From: Pseudorasbora parva | Lineage: Eukaryota > Chordata > Actinopteri > Cypriniformes > Gobionidae | Reading direction: 5' to 3' | NCBI RefSeq assembly: GCF_024679245.1 | Contig: NC_090177.1 | Location: forward strand, 51,197,478 to 51,261,477 | DNA length: 64,000 nt | Part shown: piece after piece, positions 43,388 through 54,567 of the stretch | How the letters are laid out: each line of letters starts with the position of its first letter | How positions within the stretch are numbered: the first letter of the stretch is position 1 | Notes under the pieces: model-generated | Told to the model about the DNA's origin: nothing | The model's input: the letters and a program-made list of their open reading frames with translations, nothing else | Databases searched by the model: none | Made by a program: the position numbers and the translations under genes

Positions 43388-45307
43388 TACCCCCACCGCC
43401 CGACTCAGGCCGGGGAGCCGTCCGGCCTGCAGCCCCCCCCCCCCCCCCCCCCCATTTCTGGAGAGGAAATCGGCCACAGCCATCTGAGCACCCGGCCTGT
43501 GGACCACCTTGAATTTAAACGGCTGAAGAGCTAGATACCAACGGGTGATTCGCGCGTTGGTATCCTTCATGCGGTGGAGCCATTGGAGAGGAGCGTGGTC
43601 CGAACAGAGGGTGAACTCTCGCCCCAGGAGGTAGTAGCGGAGGGTGAGAACGGCCCACCTGATGGCCAGACACTCCTTCTCTATGGTGCTGTACTTAGCT
43701 TCCCTCTTGGAGAGCTTACGGCTAATGTACAGCACCGGCCGCTCTCCCCCCTCCACCTCCTGGGCCAGGACTGCGCCCAGCCCCCTGTCCGACGCGTCAG
43801 TCTGCAACAAGAAAGGGAGAGAAAAGTCAGGGGAGTGTAAGAGCGGACCGCCACATAGAGCAGCCTTCACTTGGGTAAAAGCCTGTGGACACGGCTCCGT
43901 CCACTGGACCGTATCTGGTAGCCCCTTTCTAGTCAGGTCAGTCAAAAGGCTGGTGAGGTCCGAATAATTTGGTATGAACCGTCTATAATATCCCGCCAGC
44001 CCCAAGAACTGCCTAACCTCCTTTTTGGTCTTGGGTCTCGGACAGGTTGCAATTGCTGCGGTCTTATCAATTTGGGGACGCACTTGTCCATGACCCAAGT
44101 GGAAGCCCAGATACCTTACTTCCACCCGCCCAATCGCACACTTCTTTGGGTTGGCCGTGAGCCCCGCTCCCCTCAGCGACCTCAGGACCGCCCTGACATG
44201 CTGCATATGCCGCTGCCAATCGTGACTGTAAATCACGATATCATCCAGATAGGCAGCAGCATATGCGGCATGGGGACGCAAAATCCTGTCCATGAGGTGC
44301 TGAAAGGTAGCGGGCGCCCCGAACAACCCGAAAGGAAGCGTGACAAATTGGTGCAATCCAAACGGCGTGGTGAAAGCTGTCTTTTCTTTGGACAATGGAG
44401 ACAAGGGGATCTGCCAATAGCCCTTTGTTAAGTCCAGCGTCGAATAAAATCGAGCCGTGCCCAACCGATCAAGCAACTCGTCAACCCGCGGCATTGGATA
44501 CGCGTCGAATTTCGACACAGCGTTCACCTTGCGGTAGTCCACACAGAACCTGACCGAGCCGTCTGTTTTGGGGACCAAAACTATCGGGCTCGCCCAGTCA
44601 CTGTTGGACTCCTCGATTACTCCCATGTCGAGCATTGCGCCTAATTCTTCCTGAACTACCTTTTTCTTGTGTTCAGGCAAGCGATACGGCCGGCTGCGAA
44701 CTACCACGCCCGGCTCAGTCTCGATATGGTGCTGAATCAAGTCGGTACGTCCCGGTAGGGGCGAGAACACGTCAGCGAACTCCGCCTGCAATTTTGATAA
44801 ATCAGTGAGTTGTAACGGTGAGAGGTGATCTCCCCCAGGGGCCAGCGCGACTGATTGCGCTTTAATGCTCGCCTCTGGCCCGAGATCATCCTCTCCCCCG
44901 ATCACCGTTGCCAACAACACTGATTCCACCTCATTCCATTTTTTTAGCAGGTTCAGGTGGTAGATTTGACGTGCCCCGTTCCTATCGGATCGTATCACTT
45001 CATAATCGAGCTCTCCTACCTGTCGTGCAACCTCAAACGGCCCCTGCCACTTTGACATTAATTTTGAGCTCGACGTAGGGAGTAGAACGAGCACTTTCTC
45101 TCCCGGTGTGAATTTGCGTAGTTTTGTACCCCTGTTATATGACCGGCTCTGGCGGTCCTGGGCTTGCAACAAATTCTCCCTCGATAGCCGCCCCAAGGTG
45201 TGGAGTTTTGTTCGCAAGTCCAGCACATACTGAATTTCGTTCTTAGCCAAAGAAGGCCCCTCCTCCCAAGTTTCTCGTAGGACGTCCAGCATGGATTTGT
45301 CTTTCAT
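43322..45307 (-). CDS. gypsy-2 Pol: integrase C-terminus, RT and RNase H (5' truncated)
   Basis: A 661-codon open frame. Residues 1-110 are the integrase C-terminal GPY/F module (KWQGPFEVARQVGELDYEV, then IYHLNLLKKW). RT follows: RFCVDYRKVNAVSKFDAYPM, STLDLTKGYWQIPLS with its catalytic Asp, FGLFGAPATF and the YLDD box. Then the RT connection (QFLGLAGYYRRFIPNYS) and RNase H (LLQTDASDRGLGAVLAQ, YSTIEKECLAIRW, CSDHAPLQWLH, to ADFLSRN). RT and RNase H look intact. The last ~40 residues are read-through into the poly-C tract and LTR and are not meaningful. The first residues come from the adjoining LTR element: the true pol start is lost by deletion. Confidence 0.92.
   Translation of the reverse strand: MKDKSMLDVLRETWEEGPSLAKNEIQYVLDLRTKLHTLGRLSRENLLQAQDRQSRSYNRGTKLRKFTPGEKVLVLLPTSSSKLMSKWQGPFEVARQVGELDYEVIRSDRNGARQIYHLNLLKKWNEVESVLLATVIGGEDDLGPEASIKAQSVALAPGGDHLSPLQLTDLSKLQAEFADVFSPLPGRTDLIQHHIETEPGVVVRSRPYRLPEHKKKVVQEELGAMLDMGVIEESNSDWASPIVLVPKTDGSVRFCVDYRKVNAVSKFDAYPMPRVDELLDRLGTARFYSTLDLTKGYWQIPLSPLSKEKTAFTTPFGLHQFVTLPFGLFGAPATFQHLMDRILRPHAAYAAAYLDDIVIYSHDWQRHMQHVRAVLRSLRGAGLTANPKKCAIGRVEVRYLGFHLGHGQVRPQIDKTAAIATCPRPKTKKEVRQFLGLAGYYRRFIPNYSDLTSLLTDLTRKGLPDTVQWTEPCPQAFTQVKAALCGGPLLHSPDFSLPFLLQTDASDRGLGAVLAQEVEGGERPVLYISRKLSKREAKYSTIEKECLAIRWAVLTLRYYLLGREFTLCSDHAPLQWLHRMKDTNARITRWYLALQPFKFKVVHRPGAQMAVADFLSRNGGGGGGGLQAGRLPGLSRAVGVCGKGGVVQRGLQREREPRDER
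43388..43401 (-). other. gypsy-2 polypurine tract
   Basis: The minus strand reads GGGCGGTGGGGGTA immediately before the LTR, a purine-rich primer site. Confidence 0.65.
43433..43453. repeat. Poly-C run in pol C-terminal tail
   Basis: About 20 consecutive C. On the minus strand it adds a poly-Gly stretch after the ADFLSR end of RNase H. Prone to length change and assembly error. Confidence 0.9.
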
Positions 45308-45991
45308 TTAATTATGTTTTATTTCTTTTATATTTCCTTTTACTGAAACACTAAAGACTCAAGATGAATATTGCCTGTACTATTGTGTGTCCCTCTCACT
45401 AAATGAAAGCACATGTTATCAGTATGTTTTTGTAAGAACTGGTTAGAACTGGAGCTTAATCAGCTCCAACCTTGGAGAGACTGTGTATCTGTGTATGTGC
45501 GCAATATTCTGTGTTACAGATCAGAATGGTGTACAATGGGCACCCTAAGCGATGGGTGGACTTGTTGTTCTGGGCAAGCTGGCGCCTGCTCCAGATCTGG
45601 AAGGTCACTACGGGCCTAATTCTGGGTGAAAGCATCAACAAGTGACACGTCAGTGGAAACGTGCATCAGATTAACTGACTCAAGTGGAAATTTACCATGA
45701 CTGTTTATTGTCTCTGAGCCAATCAGAACCATCCACATTGCAGTAATGACGTGGATAAGACCTTGAAAACGGTATAACTGTTGGGACAATTGTATGTACG
45801 ATAGGGCGAGGCAACGAGACGGTGAGAGAGGGAGCGCGGCCTACGAACTCCTTGTGAGACTTGAAGCTGGCTTCTGCTTTTGAAACTGCAAACTATTCTT
45901 AAGTAAATTTTTCTTTTATTTAATTGGAATCCTGACTCTGTCTTCATTTCTTCACTACTGGTCCTGGGTCATAAGCTGTTAACCCCTAACA
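45291..45991 (+). repeat. LTR element 5' LTR, truncated
   Basis: 701 bp ending CCCCTAACA. Compared with the right copy it has one 10-bp duplication (near 45431) and about five or six base changes. Its left edge is a breakpoint against the gypsy-2 integrase C-terminus. Confidence 0.88.
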
Positions 45992-47292
45992 GTTTTGGTG
46001 GAGGATGCGCGGGCAATCATTCCTTGGTGACACCCCTGGCAAAACAACAAATAAGGTAGTAGAAAGCTTTAATTATTTGGTTAGGGTTGTCTGAATGGAA
46101 GAGATTGGAGAAGGAGAGCAGTGTGCTTCGCTTCATTCCACTGGTGGAGAGTGAGGCATAATTATACTAAAGGGTAATAGTATAAGAAGTCGCTGAGAGC
46201 ATCGTGACGTGCTGAAGGCATAGGTAAAAACGGTAGCAGACAGTGCAAAGAAGCGGACTCAATAAAGGGGAGGCCCTGCGGGGCAGAGGTAACATCCTCT
46301 ACAGGAGCCGTCTTGGATCAACTGGTAAGGTCCAGGAGACATTGTGAACCTGCTCTATCTCTTCCATCTCAGACAGGGGTACCCCGAACTTAGAGTTTAG
46401 AACTTAGAGAATCAGGCAGTCAGGGAATAAAATATTAGTTATTAGTTAAACAAAATAAAAATAGATTCAGGAGTTGTTTGCCAGGGATGCATCTGGAACG
46501 ATCCCGAGTAAAATAAAAATTGTGACCCAAATTGGCACGGACCAGTATGTGTGACGTTTTCGTACAAGTGTCCTTTGCAGTTTCATCACGCAGAAGCCAC
46601 AGCTGTGTTGGGTAAAGATCGCCGCCTCCATCTCTTGCTGTTTCGGTGAGTATGAACTTTGACTAAAATATGGCTGATAAATTGTGAGATGATCAGTAAC
46701 CTGATCAGTCTTGATAATATGTTGAAATGAAAGAGAGCAAACGCTGTAACTAGCTTTGCTCTGAAGCCCTCACTTAAAAGAAATTTGCAGAACATATTTA
46801 TAAAAAAAAATAAAAAAAAATAAAACATGGCAGCAAGGTTTTAATTCAGACTGAAAAGTTAAATAGCAACTTGACTGGCTACAAACAAAGAGTGCTTATT
46901 AATGAATTTGTAGAATGGGTGGGGTTTAACCCCTGAAAGAAAAATCCCAGAAGATTACTGAGGGATGGTATAGTCTAATTGCCAAACGTAATAATGTCTG
47001 AAATTACTGGAATTGAGTTGTAGTCTGAAAAAAGGGCTTGAGATTGTTTTTGAAAAAGCGAAAACACCGAGATGTGTGAGCAGCCAGTCTTATCTGCCCC
47101 CTCCCCTCTCGCGCGCTCTTCTCTTCTCTGACTGTCCGAGCGAGTGCCGCTTTAGGCACCGCCTTACAGACTGGGAACTAGACTGAAACATGCCAGTTGC
47201 TAAATGACAGAGTTTTAATTGTGGTCAGCAGGGCCATTTTGAACGTAACTGTAACTTCCCACCCATAAGGTGTAGAAATGGTGGCAAATCTA

Positions 47293-47706
47293 TGGAGCCA
47301 GAGTGGTGACTTTGAAATTTGGCATCGCGGATTGGGGTTGTCGTTGAAGGCAGAAGCGGAGCTGGGGGGGGAGGCATTGGCATTGGGGCATTTGCATTGA
47401 GGACAGTTGTGTTGGCATTGGAACGGATATTGGCACTGGGGGAATGGAGTTATTGAAGTGTTACAGTCGTATTCTTTTGTTGAATTGGGATTTATTTGTG
47501 CAGGTGAATCCCAATTCGGTGGAGGAATGCGATTGTAATGTTTTAGTGGTTTTGTTTTTTCAGTGCCGGTGCTTGTTTCAATGCCGGTGCAGCTGTTTTC
47601 GGTGCAGGTGTTTCGGTGCCGATGTTTCCTTTTTCAGTTCTGCTTTTGTTTTCGGTGACGATTTTGATTTGTGATGCCGGGTTTTGAAGTCACCATTCTG
47701 GCTCCA
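47293..47706. mobile_element. TA-flanked MITE inside LTR element
   Basis: Ends TGGAGCCAGAGTGGTGACTT and, inverted on the right, GTCACCATTCTGGCTCCA. The inverted repeats span about 40 bp with a few mismatches and are flanked by TA (47291-47292 and 47707-47708). Interior has degenerate GGTGCCGGTG / TTGGCATTGG repeats. The TA duplication points to a Tc1/mariner-type target. Confidence 0.75.
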
Positions 47707-49691
47707 TACAAATCAGCCCATCAGATTAAATTTTGTAGATAAAACAAAGTAAAAAGAAACAAAGATTTACACTCTGTCTAAGAAAATAAGAAATAATAAT
47801 GTTAATGATTTTAACATCTTAAGTATTTTTGAAGGAAAGATCTATGAAAATTAATTAAAATTTTGAGGTAAAGTTAAAGACAATGACCGAAAAACATGTG
47901 AGGCGAGAAAATATATAAATAGTGACATAGAGGTTTAAATGACAGATTTATGAAAAAGGTGGTTCCTGTTCCTCTAACTCTTGAAAAATTCTAATAATGT
48001 TAATTTGTCTGAATGTTGGTAAAAACACTGTTGGTAAGATAAATTGGTGTTAATATGTTAAAAACCCTAGATGCTGGTGTTTTGGTTTCAAAAAGATAAG
48101 CTGGTGCAGAGCTGTAATAAAACAATTCGCTTATCTGAATCTGGCCCCCACCGTTTCTGGTGCTATGGCCGAACTTGCTACAGTAACAGAGACTTAATCT
48201 GAGAAACGTAAAGTTTCTAAATTAATTGTATGGGAAAAAGACAAATATAAAATTAATTAATTGAAAATGTGATCTTTGTCTAAGGATAGAGTTTAAAGGA
48301 AATGTTTGATGTCTTATTTGAAAACTATTTTAATTTCTAGCCAGATCTTATGCTGAGCTAGTGTGAGTAGTATAAAGTTTATGAAAACACAGTGTACCAT
48401 CCTGAATAACTCAGAGTCTCTCTTTCATTCAAAATCAGCTCAATGCTGTTATCTGAGCCTGTGTCAGAGGTGATAAGAGATTTATAGTAAAAGCACAGTG
48501 CATCAGTTGAAAATCATAGAGACAGTGATTTGTTAAAAAGAGTGAAAGTGCCATTGGGAGGGCAATTATAAAGGTATCAAATGTTTTCAAATACAGAATT
48601 TTAATGAACTGCAATTTTTTAAAATAAATTATTCCATGACCAGTGACATCTTTGTCTAATCTTAGCCGCCACCATGCACAGGACCAATGGATCAGGTCAG
48701 AGTCAACATGCAGGACATTAAATTGAATGGACAGTTGTTATGGCTAAATTCACTGAGTATAATCTACGCATTATGTTGCGGTTTGGAAGATGTAATTGAT
48801 ATCAGTGATTAAGTAGTGTTATGATTAACCTGTCTCCATGTTTTACCTATAAGTAAGCAGACTAAATGGCTCTGGTGACTCTTGAATGCACTTTCCCCAA
48901 GGCTCCAGAAAAACATCTGATCCATTTTAAGGGTCAAAGATCTCAAGCGATGACCAATGTGAATGAGGGTGATTCGCCGAAGACGGGTAAGATCCTCTTT
49001 TGGCCAGCGGGGGACGACCTAAGACATGGGGGTCACCGGCATTGGGCACTTCCAAGAAGGGAGGTGTTTTATGTGAGGTGTGTATGAGAGTTGAACCGAT
49101 GTCTGTGAGGCCAGCAGCATCAGTAAGGGGGGACGCTGTGGTTGTAGGGGCCGAGAGTCCAGACAGGACACAGCACGGCCTGCCCTAATAATGGCTCCTC
49201 CATACCGCTCACTCAAGTACCGCACTGTTTGTGAATGCCAGGGAAGACCCTGAGTGAAAGTTATGATGGTAAAGGTCATGCAAGAGCCAGCTGAGACCAT
49301 GAGGTGATTGTCAATAACTTTTGTGGAGACCAGAAAAAAAATGTATTAATTGAATCAGTAAAACGGTGATATTGAACTAATATTTCCATATCATGAGTTT
49401 AATCCTGCAGGTCATTAGATATGGCAGTGGAGAATTTGAAGGCATGGTGGTGTCTAAAGATAAGAACAGCTGTTGAAGTTTAAAGAGGAGGTCTGGATAA
49501 CAAAAGGTATTTAACTAAAGTAACTTGAAGAAAAAAAATCCATAGCATAACTTATTTTGAGATTATTATATAGCTCTAATTGGAAAGTTAAACATTTAAA
49601 TTTCTGATACAAATTTATTCTTTAAGGATAAACCAATTTCTAAAACTTTGTGAAGGTTAAAGGTTAATGAATTGAATACAAGAGACTATCC

Positions 49692-49695
<4 letters not shown>

Positions 49696-49732
<37 letters not shown>
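49696..49732. repeat. (GA)n microsatellite
   Basis: About 37 bp of GAGAGA with one interruption. Confidence 0.9.
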
Positions 49733-51948
49733 TGCTTGAGAAGGAGGAATGGTGCTCTGTCTGTTATCGTCGTGCTAAAGCTGAAACAAAACAAAAGCAA
49801 TGATATCAGAACCAAAACAACCCAGCTGACTTCTCTAAAAATGAAGGAATAATGAACAGACATGATTTGAAAATTGGTTAAGAAACCATGTAAGAACTGA
49901 GATTAAATTTTTTTTTTTTTGTTAAACACTAAAAGCAAATTTTGAGAATGAGCAATTCATAGTTATATGTTTAATGTGCGTGTGTTTGTTGATGACTGCA
50001 CTTTATGTTTTGTATGTGTTGGTTTGTGAAACTGTCCTGTCCTGTTAGTGTGTGTGAGGTCTTTAACCTCTGGAATGAGTGTTTATCATTACAGATGGGT
50101 TAAGGCAAACGACAACCTTTAAAGGAACTGCTAATTCTGAAGGAAATTTCTGGGAAAGTTGATCCAGAACATGGGACGAGCTTTAAGTGGACTGGTATCC
50201 AGCTCTGTCCGTTACTGGTAATTATGACTAATTTTGTCATTTATAATGCTGATTTGAATTAATCTCTGGATTAGTTGAAGTGGAATTATAAAGTTAAAGA
50301 TTGCCGTTTCTTAATGGGTTAAACATCCATCTCTAAATTTATCTGAGGGTTTAAATTGAAATAATGTCAATTGATTAGAAATGGTAAACATAAATGTTAG
50401 AAACTTGACGGCAGAGACAAAGTGACAAATTGGCTGAAGTCACTATCTAAATTATCCAGAGATTCCCTCATATTTCTGAAGGCAAAAGGGCGGCCAAAAA
50501 GATCACTTCTAAAAGAAAAAAAAAGTTTGATTTTTATTTTTCATCCCTTAAATGGATGCAGGACATTAGATGTCTAGTAATAATGTCTAATTAATGTTAA
50601 AGGAGCATGTGACTAAGTTTTTCTGTGTGACTGGGATTAGGAGATGAGTAAAATAATATTTTGGTTTCTGTAGAGCAGTAGAGATAAGACTGAAACAATA
50701 ACGATCACATGGTGCATCTGCACCGGAGACTGTTTTGATAAAGAATAATGTGACACGTTAAAACGAGAGAGAAATAGGCCTGAAAATTAATGTTGTGAAA
50801 ATAGAAAAACTTCTTAAAACTTCTGACAGGATTTATTTTACCTGAAGTCAAATTAAATACATTGAATGATTTTCAAAATACAGATTTAGTTTTAAATAAA
50901 TTGATGATGACAGTACAAATTGGAATACTTTATAAAGTAATATGGGAGATTATGGAAATGTGTAAGTTCTTGGTAAAATTATAACAATTTTGGTGTAAGA
51001 GGCAAAGGAAGGCTAGTGAGGATTTGATGAGAAGCATCACTGCCAGATGACATGAATCAACAGGGTTAAGATTTTGGTCATTTGGAGCTTACGCCTAAAG
51101 AGTTTTAATGGACAAGACATTGAAAGAAAAATGTTACTTTAAAGGAAACCCTAATTAATACGGGTGATTTTAAATGGTTTACTAAATAACATGGGTTTGG
51201 AAATTTATTTTGAAAAATAATTTGTATTGAGTATGATTAAGCACAATGTCACAAGATAAAGATGTGAACAAGCTGAATGAATGTTATACAAATGGATAAT
51301 TATGTCATTTTGATGAAGTTTTCAACATTAACAATTTTATGGTTATGTTCATTTTAAGTTAAAAATGATGTGGGCTATCATGAGTGAAAACTGGATTTGA
51401 TGGAAAAAGCAAGTGTAACAAAAAGGTTTGTGTATGTGGAAATCTATGTGAAAAAAGTTATGAAAATGGGTTTAAGAAGGTTCTTGAGTAAAATCAGGGG
51501 AAAGCGATTGAAATGGATGTTATGAACATGTTTGAGAAAGAAATGAATAGGATGTGAAATTAAGATGGTACATGTATGTAGACTGTAAACTGAAGGATGT
51601 TTTATGCAAAGACTGAATGTAATTGGATGGATTATGATGCCTATTTATTTTGTTTATTTTTATTTCAGACCACTGTTGTTTTGAAGATGAAGAAGGTCTG
51701 TGTTTAAAAGAAGTGTATTTAAAATCCCTCTTTTTAGATAAGATATCTTGGTATTTATAATGGGGTGGTATTTAACATGGGGTGCTAATGTAGTATGTCC
51801 TCTTGAGGATGAATATGTGCTTATTGTAATCAATCAAGCCATTGATAAAACCAAATTAGATGAGATTAATATTGGTTGAAGTTAAATCCCTGAGGGGAAA
51901 AGAGATTTTCTTTTTTTCAAAGATTATAAACTAAAAAGGGGAGGGCAT

Positions 51949-53050
51949 TGAACATTATGAAGCGGCCTAAAATTGGTAGACCAACTTTAGGGGGTCATTG
52001 GGACCCCAAAATTGGCCTTTAGGAGGGAGTGAAGGGGGGAATTTTGAAATCCACTGCCGCTTCAATATACCTGTATATATTTATATCCTATAACTTCATA
52101 ATCAAAACCTTAATTAATATTTATCTTCCTATATTACCTATATTATTATAATGATTCTATCCAGTTATGATTTTGTTTTAGTTTCTTGTTTTCTAAAGTG
52201 TGTATTTGGTCTCTGAGGAGTGACTGAGGGTCTGGCCTAGAGATGTGTGATGTCTGGCAACAAGGTCGTGTGTTTGGATTTGAGGTATCACACACCCCTA
52301 ACATGTCAGGAGTGCAGTAACAGCGTTTGCTCACTTAGCCCGGCTTCCAGATATGAAATATGGATTTGTCTTTCATTTAATTATGTTTTATTTCTTTTAT
52401 ATTTCCTTTTACTGAAACACTAAAGACTCAAGATGAATATTGCCTGTACTATTGTGTGTCCCTCTCACTAAATGAAAGCACATGTTATCAGTATGTTTTG
52501 GTAAGAACTGGAGCTTAATCAGCTCCAACCTTGGAGAGACTGTGTATCTGTGTATGTGCGCAATATTCTGTGTTACAGATCAGAATGGTGTACAATGGGC
52601 ACCCTAAGCGATGGGTGGACTTGTTGTTCTGGGCAAGCTGGCGCCTGCTCCAGATCTGGAAGGTCACTACGGGCCTAATTCTGGGTGAAAGCATCAACAA
52701 GTGACACGTCAGTGGAAACGTGCATCAGATTAACTGACTCGAGTGGAAATTTACCATGACTGTTTATTGTCTCTGAGCCAATCAGAACCATCCACATCGC
52801 AGTAATGACGTGGATAAGACCTTGAAAACGGTATAAATGTTGGGACAAGTGTATGTACGATAGGGCGAGGCAACGAGACGGTGAGAGAGGGAGCGCGGCC
52901 TACGAACTCCTTGTGAGACTTGAAGCTGGCTTCTGCTTTTGAAACTGCAAACTATTCTTAAGTAAATTTTTCTTTTATTTAATTGGAATCCTGACTCTGT
53001 CTTCATTTCTTCACTACTGGTCCTGGGTCATAAGCTGTTAACCCCTAACA
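51949..53050 (+). repeat. LTR element 3' LTR, complete
   Basis: About 1.1 kb, beginning TGAACATTATGAAGCGGCC just after the polypurine tract and ending CCCCTAACA. The gypsy-2 Gag-protease sequence resumes directly after it. Confidence 0.75.
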
Positions 53051-54525
53051 GAGGGTCCCGGTTCAGTCTCCCCAAGCTGTACTCGCACCGCCCCCTTCCT
53101 TGCCTTTTTCCCCCAAGCGGCATCCGCACACAACGATCCCAATAAAGCCGTAAAGGCGGGCCAATTCGTCCCCAGAATTAGCGGATGCCGGAGGTGTGGA
53201 CTAACCGCCACCTCTATACTATGCTTTTGCCCCCGAAATTGTATCGTGACTGGGACAACCGGATATTCCACCACATCCCCGTGCACACACCGCACCTTAA
53301 CTATGCGGCTTGTATCCAATGCCCCAGGCTGCATCAGGCTTTGATGGATCGAGGTTTGGTTACATCCTGAATCCACCAAGGCCTGATATGTACCCCCCTT
53401 GATACTTACAGGAATTTGGTACTCTCCTGCTTGATCGGGGGTGGTCCGCTGGACGTCCGGGATCCGGATCATTGTCCCGATGTCCATCATCGGACATCGG
53501 TCCACAAAATGATCCGGATCACCGCACCGCCAGCAGGCCAGCCCAGGCCTACCCGCCGCCCCTGCGGCGGGGAGTGGGTTGGACAATGAGCGCGGGGAGG
53601 GCGCGGAACCAGAGCCACTATCACCCCCCATCCCCAGCAGCCCCGCCCCCCTGGGCGGAGCCCGCGAACTCCCGAGCGGTCCAGGGCCCATCCCACCCCG
53701 GCCTCTGGGGGGAATCCGAGGAGGGCCCGGAGGGCGGGACCTAGGGAGAGGGATAGGAGGAGAGGGAGACACAGAGGGGGGAGAGAGAGAGCGAGAGGTT
53801 AAAAGGGGTGCGCCGACCCCCGGGCACGCCACCAGGTGGTCCTCCGCCAGGTGGATGGCCGTCTCCAGCGACGTGGGCCGGTGGCACTGGACCCACTCGG
53901 CAGTTTTCCTTGGGAGCCGAGCGATGAACTGCTCCAGTACCACCAGATCGACGATGTGGTCCACGTCGCTTCCGCCGGCCAGGAGCCATCTGCGGCATGA
54001 GTCCCGGAGCTGTTGGGCCATCGCGAAGGGTCGGCCGGCCTCCCCCCACTCCAGGGAGCGGAACCTCTGTCGGTGTTGCTCCGGGGAGCGGCCGACCCGC
54101 TGGAGGATGGCCTTCTTTAGGTCATCATAGTCCAGGAGGTTCGCCACCGGTAGCTGTTGTGCAGCCGCCTGGGCCTCGCCTGTCAGCAGTGGTATCAGGC
54201 GCACCGGCCACTGTGCCCGGGGCCACCCGCAGGCCTCCGCGGCCTTTTGAAAGAGGTCAACGAACGCCTCTGGGTCATCCTGTGGCCCCATTTTGTGTAG
54301 GGGCACGTGGACCGGTGCGCTGGCGAGCCCGGCGGCTTCGGTGCGAGCCTCCCGGTCGATCCAGCTCCGGAACTTCTCGCGGTCCTCTTGCTGGCCTCGG
54401 ACAATGGCCTCGAAGCGGCGCTCCTGGTCTGCCCGAAGGTCCAGCATGGCTTGGTGTTGGTCCTGATGGAGGACCGCGAGGGATGTAATAATGTCCGCAA
54501 ATGGCGAGGTGGAGGGCGTCTGCAT
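53038..54525 (-). CDS. gypsy-2 Gag and protease (3' truncated)
   Basis: A 495-codon frame. Capsid-like core: DPEAFVDLFQKAAEACGWP, LIPLLTGEAQAAAQQL, and ERFIARLPRK-like region near residues 180-210. A Pro/Gly/Arg-rich linker follows. Then a zinc knuckle CWRCGDPDHFVDRC (CX2CX4HX4C, about residue 335) and a retropepsin domain with the active site ALVDSGCNQTSIH and the LILGTNWPAF motif. The frame runs into the inserted LTR element after about residue 490. Located just downstream of the PBS, as expected for Gag. Confidence 0.92.
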   Translation of the reverse strand: MQTPSTSPFADIITSLAVLHQDQHQAMLDLRADQERRFEAIVRGQQEDREKFRSWIDREARTEAAGLASAPVHVPLHKMGPQDDPEAFVDLFQKAAEACGWPRAQWPVRLIPLLTGEAQAAAQQLPVANLLDYDDLKKAILQRVGRSPEQHRQRFRSLEWGEAGRPFAMAQQLRDSCRRWLLAGGSDVDHIVDLVVLEQFIARLPRKTAEWVQCHRPTSLETAIHLAEDHLVACPGVGAPLLTSRSLSPPSVSPSPPIPLPRSRPPGPPRIPPRGRGGMGPGPLGSSRAPPRGAGLLGMGGDSGSGSAPSPRSLSNPLPAAGAAGRPGLACWRCGDPDHFVDRCPMMDIGTMIRIPDVQRTTPDQAGEYQIPVSIKGGTYQALVDSGCNQTSIHQSLMQPGALDTSRIVKVRCVHGDVVEYPVVPVTIQFRGQKHSIEVAVSPHLRHPLILGTNWPAFTALLGSLCADAAWGKKARKGAVRVQLGETEPGPSVRG

Positions 54526-54548
54526 GGCGGCGGCGCTGTCCTACTTCC

Positions 54549-54566
54549 TCCCGGGTTTCGGCACCA
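54549..54566 (-). other. gypsy-2 primer binding site, tRNA-Phe
   Basis: One base inside the 5' LTR, the minus strand reads TGGTGCCGAAACCCGGGA, complementary over 18 bases to the 3' end TCCCGGGTTTCGGCACCA that I recall for vertebrate tRNA-Phe. Confidence 0.85.
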
Positions 54567-54567
54567 A

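Larger units (their letters stand above)
45992..51948 (+). other. Interior of LTR element, no coding capacity
   Basis: Six kilobases of A/G-rich sequence with dense stops. It contains a TA-flanked MITE (47293-47706), a GA microsatellite (about 49696-49732), a strong Kozak context GCCGCCACCATGC at 48666 opening only about a dozen codons, and the segment shared with the L2 3' region (51343-51685). I recognise no gag, protease, RT, integrase or env motif. Confidence 0.7.
45291..53050 (+). mobile_element. Large non-coding LTR retroelement (LARD-like or decayed ERV) inside gypsy-2
   Basis: Direct repeats 45291-45991 and 52360-53050 are about 99% identical by eye. The right LTR extends further left to 51949, just after a polypurine tract (AAAAAGGGGAGGG at 51933-51945), giving about 1.1 kb with TG...CA ends, so the left LTR is missing its first ~400 bp. 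A PBS-like TTTGGTGGAGGATGCGCGGG follows the left LTR. The 5.96-kb interior has no frame of 100 codons on either strand. Orientation plus. Near-identical LTRs with no coding capacity suggest an element moved in trans rather than simple ageing. Confidence 0.78.

Noticed and set aside
49019..49300. 93-codon minus-strand frame in the LTR element
   Set aside because: Antisense to the element, no motif recognised, length expected by chance in 6 kb.
53579..54488. Plus-strand frames of 160-183 codons opposite gypsy-2 Gag
   Set aside because: They mirror the GC-rich Gag coding strand; the minus-strand frame has the knuckle, protease and capsid motifs.
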